Source: Leptospira sp. GIMC2001 (lineage in GTDB: Bacteria; Spirochaetota; Leptospiria; Leptospirales; Leptospiraceae). From it: a stretch of DNA of 64,000 bases. The translations under genes were made by a program, and so were the position numbers. The notes below the pieces were generated by a model. That model ran no database searches and was not told the origin of the DNA. It saw nothing but the letters and a program-made list of their open reading frames with translations. Where the stretch lies: assembly GCF_028462125.1 (NCBI RefSeq), contig NZ_CP115468.1, positions 496,001 through 560,000 of the forward strand. Direction: 5' to 3'. Shown here in pieces: positions 9,134-17,079 of the stretch. How positions within the stretch are numbered: the first letter of the stretch is position 1; each line of letters begins with the position of its first letter.

Positions 9134-10033
9134 CTAAAACGAGAAAATATGAAATTCCATTTTTGGAAAAATCGTCTTCATTTGATTGAGAAGCTGATTC
9201 TGCTGAATAGGGGTTGAAACCAGCCCGTAAATGCTGGAACCCGAACCAGTTAGAGAGGAATATTCCGCCCCATTTTCCAGAAAGGCATCTCGGATCTCTT
9301 GAAGATCAGGATGGAATTCGTAAGCAACTGACTCAAAATCATTGGTCAAATTGCCTTGAAGTGACTTCCAATTCCCTTCTTCCAAAGCGGAAAGTATCTT
9401 ACCTTCTTGCGAATTCCATGTTTTTGAGAGATGGGTAAATTGTAAAGGTTTTTTCAGTTTGGCGTACATTTCAGCTGTTGGAAGTGAAATTTCTGGAACC
9501 GCAATTACTCCAAAACCATTGCTTATGCTAACAGTCTCAATTTTTTCACCGATTCCTGTAACCCAAGCATTTTTCTCATAGAGAAAGAAGGGAATATCTG
9601 CTCCTAATTTTAAGCTTTCTGACTTCGCAAGATCCAATGAGACATAATTATTCTTAACTAGAAATTTCCAAACGCTTGCACTGTTGGAAGACCCACCACC
9701 AAGCCCGCCTCCGGGTGGTATCCGTTTTGTTAGGTGAACATTGATCCCTGGAATGTTGGGATTGATTTCTCGTGCAAGACTCCAGGTTTTGTATATTAAA
9801 TTCTTACGAAGATCTCCTGTTTCGAGAACTGATTCAATCTTGGATATTTTACTGGGATGTAATTCGATCTTAGTTGTTAGGTGGCAATCGTCCGATTCTG
9901 AAAAATTGATTTCAAGATGGTCGCCCCAATCAAGAAGAACAAAAAGACTTTCAATCTGGTGGTAGTTGTCTTCTTTTCTTTTGTAAGGTATTCTCAGCCC
10001 TAAGTTAATCTTGGCAGGTGAAAATAATTTCAT
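9134..10033 (-). CDS. ispE: 4-diphosphocytidyl-2-C-methyl-D-erythritol kinase
   Basis: A 299-residue GHMP kinase. The N-terminus SPAKINLGLRIPYKRKEDNY holds the conserved lysine/asparagine of IspE, RIPPGGGLGGGSSNSASV is the ATP-binding glycine loop, and LTGSGSSIYGL is GHMP motif 3. It phosphorylates CDP-methylerythritol in the non-mevalonate isoprenoid pathway in the cytoplasm. It lies 6 bases from the tRNA-Gln gene and 20 bases downstream of the WYL regulator gene. Confidence 0.95.
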   Translation of the reverse strand: MKLFSPAKINLGLRIPYKRKEDNYHQIESLFVLLDWGDHLEINFSESDDCHLTTKIELHPSKISKIESVLETGDLRKNLIYKTWSLAREINPNIPGINVHLTKRIPPGGGLGGGSSNSASVWKFLVKNNYVSLDLAKSESLKLGADIPFFLYEKNAWVTGIGEKIETVSISNGFGVIAVPEISLPTAEMYAKLKKPLQFTHLSKTWNSQEGKILSALEEGNWKSLQGNLTNDFESVAYEFHPDLQEIRDAFLENGAEYSSLTGSGSSIYGLVSTPIQQNQLLNQMKTIFPKMEFHIFSF

Positions 10034-10052
10034 AATTCACTCAGCCAATCAT

Positions 10053-11015
10053 TCATTGTATTTCAGGATGTCTTTTTGCGAAGGATGCTAATTTTTGTAT
10101 TTGGTCTACCAAATATATGGGTTTGGTGAGAATTACATCAGGTAGAAATCCAATTAGATTATCGATAAACCATTTGGTTTCGCGAATCATACAAGTGGAT
10201 TGAATCATTTCTCGACCATCGATATTGACTGGATTTTTATTGGTTGTTAAGTCGAATAGATCATTCAAATAATAATAGGATTCTCGGGTATGGTAGAATT
10301 CAGCTATTTCACTTTCAATTGATTGGCTGTGTAGGAGTTTCTGGAATTGATCAAGTGATGATTGAGAAATGGATTGCTTAGGCTTTTCGAATTGAAATTC
10401 TGTAAGCGTAAGATTTGTAATAGATTCCAATCGAAAATTCCGTGTAGACTTTCTTGTGTGGCAATATCCAATCAGATAATCATTATTATCTTCTATCAGT
10501 AGCCAAGGATCTACTTTTCTAGATTCGATTCTATCGCCATCTCTAGTTGTATAATCAAAAAGTATTGTCTGGTTTACGCTAATGGATTCGCGTATTAAAG
10601 TCTTGGTCATTGTAAAAGATTCAACCTTATCATAAGGAAGAATTTTCTTGATTTTTGTAAGTATGCCTTGCAGAGTCTTCCAATTCGGGGATGTTTTATC
10701 TGTATTCGAAATTTCTAATTCTATTGAGTCTCGGAGAAGTAACCATTCGCGAGATGTCAGGACTAAAGTTTTATTTGGATTCTGCGGAAAAATTAGTCTA
10801 ACATTAGTTCCATCATAATCGAGCTCGAGGTAGTCCATTGGACTATAAGGGTAGGTGCCTACCATATAGAGTTTTCCAAGGGATTTCTTAAGTTCAGCAT
10901 CAGATGAGATGCCAGATATCAGCTTCAATTCTTCAAGGCTTAGTCCATTTGGAGCCGAGCTTAGAATTCGTATGAGATTGAGTCGATTGGCTGTCTCTCT
11001 TGTTTTCGGATTCAT
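10053..11015 (-). CDS. WYL-domain transcriptional regulator
   Basis: A 320-residue protein. The first 60 residues look like a winged helix-turn-helix (RILSSAPNGLSLEELKLISG), and residues about 165-205 contain VDPWLLIEDNNDYLIGYCH, the degenerate WYL motif, followed by TRNFRLESITNL. WYL proteins bind nucleic-acid or other ligands and regulate transcription, sometimes of defence or DNA-repair genes. No such target is adjacent, so the regulon is unknown. It precedes ispE by 20 bases and probably shares its transcript. Confidence 0.8.
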   Translation of the reverse strand: MNPKTRETANRLNLIRILSSAPNGLSLEELKLISGISSDAELKKSLGKLYMVGTYPYSPMDYLELDYDGTNVRLIFPQNPNKTLVLTSREWLLLRDSIELEISNTDKTSPNWKTLQGILTKIKKILPYDKVESFTMTKTLIRESISVNQTILFDYTTRDGDRIESRKVDPWLLIEDNNDYLIGYCHTRKSTRNFRLESITNLTLTEFQFEKPKQSISQSSLDQFQKLLHSQSIESEIAEFYHTRESYYYLNDLFDLTTNKNPVNIDGREMIQSTCMIRETKWFIDNLIGFLPDVILTKPIYLVDQIQKLASFAKRHPEIQ

Positions 11016-11072
11016 TTTATTTTTCTATCCTTTTGCAAGAAATACAACCAATCATTGTCTTTTTTTAAATCC

Positions 11073-12254
11073 TTATTTATCAGAAGTTCCAAGAAGAACT
11101 TTTAATTCTTTTGGGCTCGAAACGCATAATGATTGTTTTTCGATCTCTTTTGCTTTGAGATGACCACCAGTTAGCTTTTGTGCTACAGTGGAAGGTCCAA
11201 AATCAAGAATCGTTGATATTTCTGAGTTCGTCCACAAAACCGAAACTGCTTTGTCCCAATACAATGGTTCAATGAGTACAGTTTTGAAAAGACGCTCTTT
11301 GAGGTCAGGAGTTTCTTGAAGATTCTTTCCATCAAAAATTCCATAGATAGGGAATTTGAGATCGGAACCTTTGTAGTTGAATCTTAGGTAATCGTAATCT
11401 TTTTCTTTGAATTCTGGCCATGTAGAATTCATGAACGGACAGTGAAAAGGTGCTGTTGTTTTGAGATAAACAAATTTTGCTTTTCTTTCATCCATTTCTG
11501 CTTTGAATTTCGTTCTAAATGCCAGAAGTGATTCTGGAATGGTTGATAGGATCATCGAATCTGGAGTATTGTACAAGCTAATGTAAACTGCAGTTTTCTC
11601 TGTTAGGTTGTTTTCTTTATTGAAAGCGTTGACTCTTTCTTCTAGTTCATCCTTAGAATAACCGATCACAGCTACCATTGGCGACGGGTTTTTGTCTCCA
11701 ATTGCAAGATTCTTGTCAACTAATTCTTGACTAACGTTGTAATCTGGGTAAGCAAGTTGTCCTCTATAACCCATCCAAAATTCGAAAGATAAGAAATCTG
11801 AATAAGCTTGGAGAAAATCATCACCATCTTTACCAAGTGCAATTAAGCATGATGCAATAATTCCTTGGCTATGACCCGAACCAGCAGCAGTTTGTGCGAT
11901 GAGATCTGCCGTTTTATAACCATTATTAACTAGCAATAAATAATTGCCAACTTGAGCTGCCATAATGGTTGGAACTGATATGCATGCACGACATAGATAG
12001 TCTTCCAAAGGAGCGGATTCTGGGTTCTCAAGCCAAGATTTAAGATCAAATCCTTGATCAAATCGGACTTTATCATCAGTGCGTTTTACTTCTTTCGCTA
12101 TGGTTTCGAATGTCATATCGAAAAAAGATTTTAATGAAGGCTCTTGGTATAACTTGGAAAGTTCTTTGATCCAAGGGGATCCTTGTCCACCGAACTGAAT
12201 GAATATTTTTTTGTTTTCAGATCGTAAATTTTCTAAAATAGGTGCTGAACTCAT
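11073..12254 (-). CDS. FabD-like acyltransferase (SAT/MAT type), stand-alone
   Basis: A 393-residue protein of the malonyl/acyl-CoA:ACP transacylase fold. FIQFGGQGSPWIKELSKLY at the N-terminus, the nucleophile elbow AGSGHSQGIIASCL (Ser in GHSQG) and TTAPFHCPFM (catalytic His region) are visible. GHSQG rather than bacterial FabD's GHSLG is typical of the starter-unit acyltransferase domains of type I fatty-acid and polyketide synthases. Such proteins transfer an acyl group from CoA to a carrier protein. No carrier protein or ketosynthase lies beside it, so the pathway is unknown. The length exceeds FabD (about 310). Confidence 0.75.
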   Translation of the reverse strand: MSSAPILENLRSENKKIFIQFGGQGSPWIKELSKLYQEPSLKSFFDMTFETIAKEVKRTDDKVRFDQGFDLKSWLENPESAPLEDYLCRACISVPTIMAAQVGNYLLLVNNGYKTADLIAQTAAGSGHSQGIIASCLIALGKDGDDFLQAYSDFLSFEFWMGYRGQLAYPDYNVSQELVDKNLAIGDKNPSPMVAVIGYSKDELEERVNAFNKENNLTEKTAVYISLYNTPDSMILSTIPESLLAFRTKFKAEMDERKAKFVYLKTTAPFHCPFMNSTWPEFKEKDYDYLRFNYKGSDLKFPIYGIFDGKNLQETPDLKERLFKTVLIEPLYWDKAVSVLWTNSEISTILDFGPSTVAQKLTGGHLKAKEIEKQSLCVSSPKELKVLLGTSDK

Positions 12255-12666
12255 TTGGTTCCATCCTTAGTATTCTTTGGAGTCAAATTAATTCAGAAAG
12301 TCCAGGAATCAAGCGAGAAAGCGGTACCGGTTTCTAGTCCGTAAAATTTGATTTACGCCTATTTATCCAAACGGTCAAAAAACCTTTCTCGATCCAGGGA
12401 AGGTTCTATGATCAAATATTTCGAATCGAGGCAATTTCTTTCTCATTAAAGAAAGTAAAATCCAGTTGGCTTACCTCAGAATCAGATTCTTGCATGGAAT
12501 TTGCCATTGAAATCATTGTAGCATAGGGTAAATGATGGATGGAGTTTTTTTATAATTGTTGTTAGGTTGATAATCCAATAAGTATTTGAATATTAATTTA
12601 TTGAATCAGAGTTAGATTTTAGAAAAAATAGTATTCTATAAAACAACCGATTTCTTGTTGAGACTA
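12255..12666. other. intergenic stretch without a convincing gene
   Basis: No confident gene is seen. The minus strand has a short open frame ending near 12418 (MISMANSMQESDSEVSQLDF and 14 more residues) without a ribosome binding site; it could be a remnant. The region next to 12254 should hold the promoter of the acyltransferase gene, but no clear -35/-10 pair stood out. Confidence 0.4.
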
Positions 12667-12822
12667 TCAGGCTGCTTTTGTGGTGGTTTGAGAGTTTTCT
12701 TTTTCTTCTTTGAGTCTCTGGTGGTCTTGAGCCAGTAGAATAATATTTTCGGAATAGGTTTCTAGATCCATTCTTCCAGCAGTGAAATCTTCGTACAATA
12801 ATGCAAGTTGCAAGTAAAACAT
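12667..12822 (-). CDS. small protein of 51 residues, unknown function
   Basis: This short gene is easily missed. It has a good Shine-Dalgarno sequence (AGGGAGA, 5-6 bases before the ATG) and encodes a hydrophilic, probably helical protein beginning MFYLQLALLYEDFTAGRMDL. The composition and the RBS argue that it is real. An in-frame ATG 21 bases upstream is less likely because the RBS lies between the two. The aromatic-leucine N-terminus and acidic middle suggest a small helical binding partner; no family is recognised. It stands alone between two larger genes. Confidence 0.55.
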   Translation of the reverse strand: MFYLQLALLYEDFTAGRMDLETYSENIILLAQDHQRLKEEKENSQTTTKAA

Positions 12823-12993
12823 ACGGTTCTCCCTAGAAAGCATAATTCTAATGTGACATAATTGTCAAGGAATTTTATTCCCTAATGTGAACATCGGTGA
12901 ATTGGAGATTTGCTAAAGAAGAAAATTATGGGTATTGCTGGTTGGGTGAGGGAGTCGGATTCGCTCTGCTTAACTTGAATCAATTTAATGAAC

Positions 12994-13665
12994 CTATTTA
13001 GATTCGTGTGATTCCTTCATCTTCGAGAGCAAATCATTGAAAATTACAGAAGAATAGATCGCTCGCATTTTCTGAATTTTGATTCCTTCATCTAAGGTAT
13101 AACCGGAATAATCCTTGTCCAAGTTCATTTTATTCAAAAAGGTGATAAATTTATTTTTGCAACTTTCAGAATTTTTGTATTCATACATAAGTTCATTATA
13201 ACATTCATGATTGTTCTTGCAAAATTGATCTAAGTCATCGACCGGACAATTTTCAAAAACTTTTGGTTCGATGTTCTTGCGACAATAACAGCCATAGAAA
13301 ATTTTTTCATTTTTAGCTTTTAATGCCTTTGAAAAATCGTAGAGAAATTTTGATTTATTCCTATTCGATCTAGATTCAGACTCTAAATCGTTTAGTATTT
13401 TTTTATTCTTAGCACAATAGAACGATTCATTAAAGCAATTTTTGGTAAGATTTTTGCCATTTTCAAAATCAACTAACGCAGATTCTGTGATAGCTGATTC
13501 CTGGAATAGCCGAGCATCAATCGTTGCCTTTCGACGTGCTTCTTCCATTCTAGCCTTCTCAGTTGCGATTCTAATTTTCTCACTTTCACGAAAATCTGGA
13601 TCCACCATATAAATCGTTCCATAGACAAGCAAGATTACTAATTGAAATGGAAGAGTTAGACCCAT
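12994..13665 (-). CDS. hypothetical membrane-anchored, cysteine-rich protein
   Basis: 223 residues. One hydrophobic segment (about 4-20, LPFQLVILLVYGTIYM) is followed by a charged alanine-rich helix and then a domain with about ten cysteines (CFNESFYCAK, CYCRKNIEPKVFENCPVDD). The cysteines suggest disulfides, so the domain probably faces the periplasm behind an N-terminal anchor. No family is recognised. Codon use is like that of its neighbours. Confidence 0.65.
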   Translation of the reverse strand: MGLTLPFQLVILLVYGTIYMVDPDFRESEKIRIATEKARMEEARRKATIDARLFQESAITESALVDFENGKNLTKNCFNESFYCAKNKKILNDLESESRSNRNKSKFLYDFSKALKAKNEKIFYGCYCRKNIEPKVFENCPVDDLDQFCKNNHECYNELMYEYKNSESCKNKFITFLNKMNLDKDYSGYTLDEGIKIQKMRAIYSSVIFNDLLSKMKESHESK

Positions 13666-14070
13666 ATTTCAGAAAATTATACAAAAATATGCATTTTTCA
13701 TCAACCTAATTTTATAGCGGACACCAGTTGAATTTTCCACATTAGTATTGATAGGTTAAGACTTTCTCCATAGTTTATTGGTGTAAAAAAGATTGGTATG
13801 AGTAATTCAGAGTAATTGGTAGTTTGATGATTTCTAGCCCGGCACTTAAGTCCGGGGCTAGAAAGTAAGAAAGAAAGCATCAAGACCGAGTTCAACATCA
13901 AATTCAATCTACTGGATTAACTAAATGAATGGCGAGTGCAATAAATATTATCGATCTTTAATTATGTGATTTGTCCAAGATGAACTCAATCAAGAACTAA
14001 CTGAAGAATAATTTATAGAAGAGAGAGAATAACAACTGAATTTACTTTCTGGAAGATTTGCTCAATTCAT
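13666..14070. other. intergenic stretch containing a palindromic element
   Basis: No gene is supported. The main feature is the long inverted repeat at 13831-13864, annotated separately. The remaining sequence is AT-rich and shows no recognisable promoter or RNA gene. Confidence 0.5.
13831..13864. repeat. 34-base near-perfect palindrome centred on CTTAAG
   Basis: The arms TTTCTAGCCC and GGGCTAGAAA are perfectly complementary, and the inner part is symmetrical around ACTTAAGT, with only two mismatched pairs in the whole 34 bases. It lacks a T-run, so it is not a standard terminator. A shorter palindrome with the same centre (GGGCTTAAGCCC) occurs at 31011-31022, which suggests a dispersed intergenic element. 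Confidence 0.65.
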
Positions 14071-14790
14071 TCATTGAGAAATAGTTTTCCAATCATCCAT
14101 GAGTCGAACTAAGTCACCTTTTCCACGTGCTCTATAAACTCCTCTAAGATATCCCTCTTTATCGAAGAAAAAAATATTTTCAGTATGGACAAAATCATCG
14201 AGATTATCCTCTCCCTTGATAACACTTACATCTGCGCCCAATTCCTCACGTGCAAAAGAATAAACATTATTTTTATCCCCATTCAAAAATTTCCAATTTG
14301 TTCCTTCAATCTTAAATCTCTTCCGAAATTTATTCATAACTTCAGGACTATCTTCTGTTGGATTGATGGTAATGGAAATAAACTCCAGATCTTTAACGTT
14401 CCCTAAATCATTATACAAGTCTCGCATATTTGTTGTTATCATTGAACAGATTCCCTTGCAGGTTGCATAGAAAAAAGTCATCAAAACAAATTTACCTTTA
14501 TATGAATCAAGATTGATTCCCTCATCCAAATGACTTTTCATCGATAAATTGCGCAGTTTTTTAAGATCCGTTATAGAAGTTGGAGTATCACCGTTGTCCA
14601 ACCAATATGGATCCATCGACTTACCTTTGAAATAAGGAAGTATTCCTGGTTTGGGTTCGCTATAGAAACTAAATTCCGAATCGTCTGGAGTTTGTTTGCA
14701 TGATGTTGAATTGAAAGTAAGGAAGAATAATATCGTATATGCGAAAATAATAATATAAGGATAAGAAATTTTATCTTTCATTTTTATCAT
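14071..14790 (-). CDS. SCO1/SenC-family lipoprotein (copper chaperone/thioredoxin fold)
   Basis: 239 residues. An N-terminal hydrophobic segment ends in FNSTSC, so it is probably a lipoprotein. The thioredoxin-fold domain has FFYATCKGICSM, the copper-binding CxxxC of SCO1, and the later histidine in DDFVHTENIFFFD. SCO proteins deliver copper to, or keep reduced, the CuA site of cytochrome oxidase, outside the inner membrane. The usual proline after the first Cys is Lys here. The gene overlaps the MORN-like gene by 20 bases and forms an operon with it and the YHYH gene. Confidence 0.88.
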   Translation of the reverse strand: MIKMKDKISYPYIIIFAYTILFFLTFNSTSCKQTPDDSEFSFYSEPKPGILPYFKGKSMDPYWLDNGDTPTSITDLKKLRNLSMKSHLDEGINLDSYKGKFVLMTFFYATCKGICSMITTNMRDLYNDLGNVKDLEFISITINPTEDSPEVMNKFRKRFKIEGTNWKFLNGDKNNVYSFAREELGADVSVIKGEDNLDDFVHTENIFFFDKEGYLRGVYRARGKGDLVRLMDDWKTISQ

Positions 14791-15373
14791 TTATGGGATC
14801 ACACACTTTGCTACTGGGGAGTCCGACATTTTTACCCTCGCTATTCACAAAATTCATATAAATCTGACCTGATTCTCGCCAAATTTTACTCACTTGCGTG
14901 TTCCCTCTATCATCAAATTTTTCATAAATATATGGATTTCCATTTTGATGCCACTCCCATCTCTCATTAATGTAGCGTCCTTCTTTGAATTCTGATCGAG
15001 TTTTCTTGGTTCCATCTAAATAGAAAGTTTCATGGATTCCTTCTTTGTTTCCATTATTATAATACCGTATTGCAACTACTTGTCCATCAATAGACCTTGT
15101 AATTGATTTGCCATGCTCCCAACCATTATCATATTCGGTAAGACTTGTTTCTCCATTAGCTGGTATGTATTGCTTCAGAATTCCAGTAAATGGCTCTGAA
15201 CTTTTGAGCAACTGACCAGCTTTATATGAAAGTTCGGGCGAATTGGTATCTAAAGTATCTTTATTGCAGGATTGAAGAGAAAAAAACATACCAACTATAA
15301 TAAGAAGGTATGTTGAGATTCGAGAAAATGGAAATTTCAAATCAATTGTTTGTAGCAGTTCCCGCAACTCCAT
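14771..15373 (-). CDS. MORN/YwqK-like repeat lipoprotein
   Basis: 200 residues with a hydrophobic N-terminal segment ending MFFSLQSC (lipobox) and then several imperfect MORN-like repeats: GWEHGKSITRSIDGQVVAI, YNNGNKEGIHETFYLDG, FKEGRYINERWEWHQNG. MORN or YwqK repeats form beta-hairpin surfaces, and their role here is unknown. The start lies 32 bases inside the YHYH gene and the stop 20 bases inside the SCO1 gene, so the three genes are almost certainly co-translated. A later start is possible, but all of them would overlap. Confidence 0.75.
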   Translation of the reverse strand: MELRELLQTIDLKFPFSRISTYLLIIVGMFFSLQSCNKDTLDTNSPELSYKAGQLLKSSEPFTGILKQYIPANGETSLTEYDNGWEHGKSITRSIDGQVVAIRYYNNGNKEGIHETFYLDGTKKTRSEFKEGRYINERWEWHQNGNPYIYEKFDDRGNTQVSKIWRESGQIYMNFVNSEGKNVGLPSSKVCDPINDKNER

Positions 15374-16307
15374 GAAAGAAGGATCCCATCAAAGTATCAA
15401 TTGTTGCAGTAGAATCAAAGGCAATATGATAGTGATATGTAGCACTAGGAAAATGCTGTGTTACTGCAGTGTGGCCGTGGTTAGAATCCAATACATTTGT
15501 CCCAGTGGAATCAGGTGTGAAGTCGTCTCCAGTTGCTGAGGTTCCATTATCGCATTTCTTACCGTACAAAGCGTATCCATCCAGAGCAATTCCAATTAAA
15601 GCAGAGTTATTATTACTGATTGAAGTGGGTTCTGCGTGGTAGTGATAGATTCCTGTATTCTGAGGATGCCCTTTATATGTATCAAAGGTAATAACTTCGG
15701 CTGCCAATGTGTCACCTGGAGCAGCAGCATTATTGAATACAACGACTCCATTTACTGTAATAGCTATGGAAACTCTTCCTCCACCCTGTGTTCCAGTTTT
15801 TGTACCAGATTGTACGGAAGGGTTCGCAGGAATTGTGTAAACATAATTACCGCTTGCGATCACATTGGTGCCAGCTGAATTGCCAATCCCATTGGGTAGA
15901 TCTTCATAGAGAGGATATCTGGTTCCAACACCATTGTTCTGAGCTAAGTTTTTGCCAGCCCAGTAAAAGCTCTTGTAGTTGGGTAGATTTGTTGCTTTGA
16001 AAACATAATTAGAGCCACTTACATATCCAACTGCACATTTGAAATTATCTTTTATCCACGATGGAAGTGCACTATCCATTGCTGTAACGACACCAGTTAC
16101 ACAACCAGTCGATGCATTCAAGGTTGCTGTTGCGTTCGTAATAGTCTGTGTTGTTGTAGCCGTATTTGGTCCAACTCCCGATGAACTATTTAATAGAAGA
16201 GCCAGTAGTCCAAATGTCTCTGTGTCGTTCGAATCGGATTTCTCTGCACATGTTATAAGTAAACCAACGCAGCATACAAAAGCTGTATATTTAATTTTTT
16301 TGATCAT
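15342..16307 (-). CDS. YHYH-domain lipoprotein
   Basis: 321 residues. The signal peptide ends LLITC, followed by an acidic linker and the short leucine run FGLLALLLN seen in other lipoproteins of this window. The folded part contains GIYHYHAEP and ATYHYHIAFD, the paired YHYH motifs of the YHYH domain, plus GIALDGYALYG and SNHGHT. The histidines look like a metal site. Such proteins are exported, and their biochemical function is unsettled. The SCO1 partner in the same operon suggests a copper connection, which is inference. Confidence 0.85.
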   Translation of the reverse strand: MIKKIKYTAFVCCVGLLITCAEKSDSNDTETFGLLALLLNSSSGVGPNTATTTQTITNATATLNASTGCVTGVVTAMDSALPSWIKDNFKCAVGYVSGSNYVFKATNLPNYKSFYWAGKNLAQNNGVGTRYPLYEDLPNGIGNSAGTNVIASGNYVYTIPANPSVQSGTKTGTQGGGRVSIAITVNGVVVFNNAAAPGDTLAAEVITFDTYKGHPQNTGIYHYHAEPTSISNNNSALIGIALDGYALYGKKCDNGTSATGDDFTPDSTGTNVLDSNHGHTAVTQHFPSATYHYHIAFDSTATIDTLMGSFFHGVAGTATNN

Positions 16308-16509
16308 AGTAAAATGCCTTCCCAGTAAATTGAATAAGAATAGATAGAAAATCTAGTTCGATCTTCTAATTTGTCAATATATTTTTTCTAATTCTAGAAT
16401 TATTATAATCTCAAATTTGGATGAGGTTCGATATTATCTGGCTGAATTTTATATTTAATTGTTCTTTAAAGTGGTGTAATTCGAAATTTCTAAATATGAA
16501 CATTTGTTC

Positions 16510-17000
16510 TTATAAAAAGAGGTTCTCGTTTTTCTTCAGTATCCCAATGGAAAAATAAAGACTTTTGGTGTATTCCCAGGATTTTGCGAGAATAATACCA
16601 ATCAGTAATAATCCAATAAATTCAGGAACGAGTTGAAGCCAGTTATCAGTTGGTCGTATAAAATGTGTTAATGCAAAAGAGAACAATGGTAAGAGCCCTA
16701 GAAAGCAATTTTAAGAAATGAAAGGGTTTTGCTTCAGGATAAGGATCTAGGATAAGTCCTTGAATAAAATATAAAATTCCTGAAAGTATTGATCCAATAA
16801 CAAGGGTAAATTCGGATATAAAAAAATATTCTTTAATTTATCGTGATCGTCTGACCTAGTAAAGATCTCAGCTATGTTCTCAAAATTAAAATTTAAATTG
16901 AAATCATAGTTTGAGTAAAAATTTTTTCTGTCTTTGTTAGGGAGACTAGTTTGAATATTTTATTAAGAACATAGAATATCAGAATAATTCCCAGATATTT
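16510..17000 (-). pseudogene. frameshifted multi-pass membrane protein remnant
   Basis: Read on the minus strand, three successive frames give membrane-protein-like sequence. About 16840-16930 gives FENIAEIFTRSDDHDKLK, the next frame gives EYFFISEFTLVIGSILSG and QGLILDPYPEAKPFHF, and a further shift gives CFLGLLPLFSFALTHFIRP and LVPEFIGLLLIGIILAKSW, ending at the TAA at 16510. The frames join at homopolymer tracts (T7 and A4), typical of slippage indels. At least three hydrophobic helices are visible. The family is not recognised. The start is unclear and may reach 17040. Sequencing error would be the alternative explanation. Confidence 0.6.
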
Positions 17001-17079
17001 TCTTGGATAGTTCTAATGAATTTTTCTTTTCAATCTGTCTGATTCGGGAACATTGTTATAAATACATCAAATCTTACCA

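Noticed and set aside
13701..13907. 68-residue open frame on the minus strand
   Set aside because: It runs through the 34-base palindrome, has no RBS and no coherent protein features.
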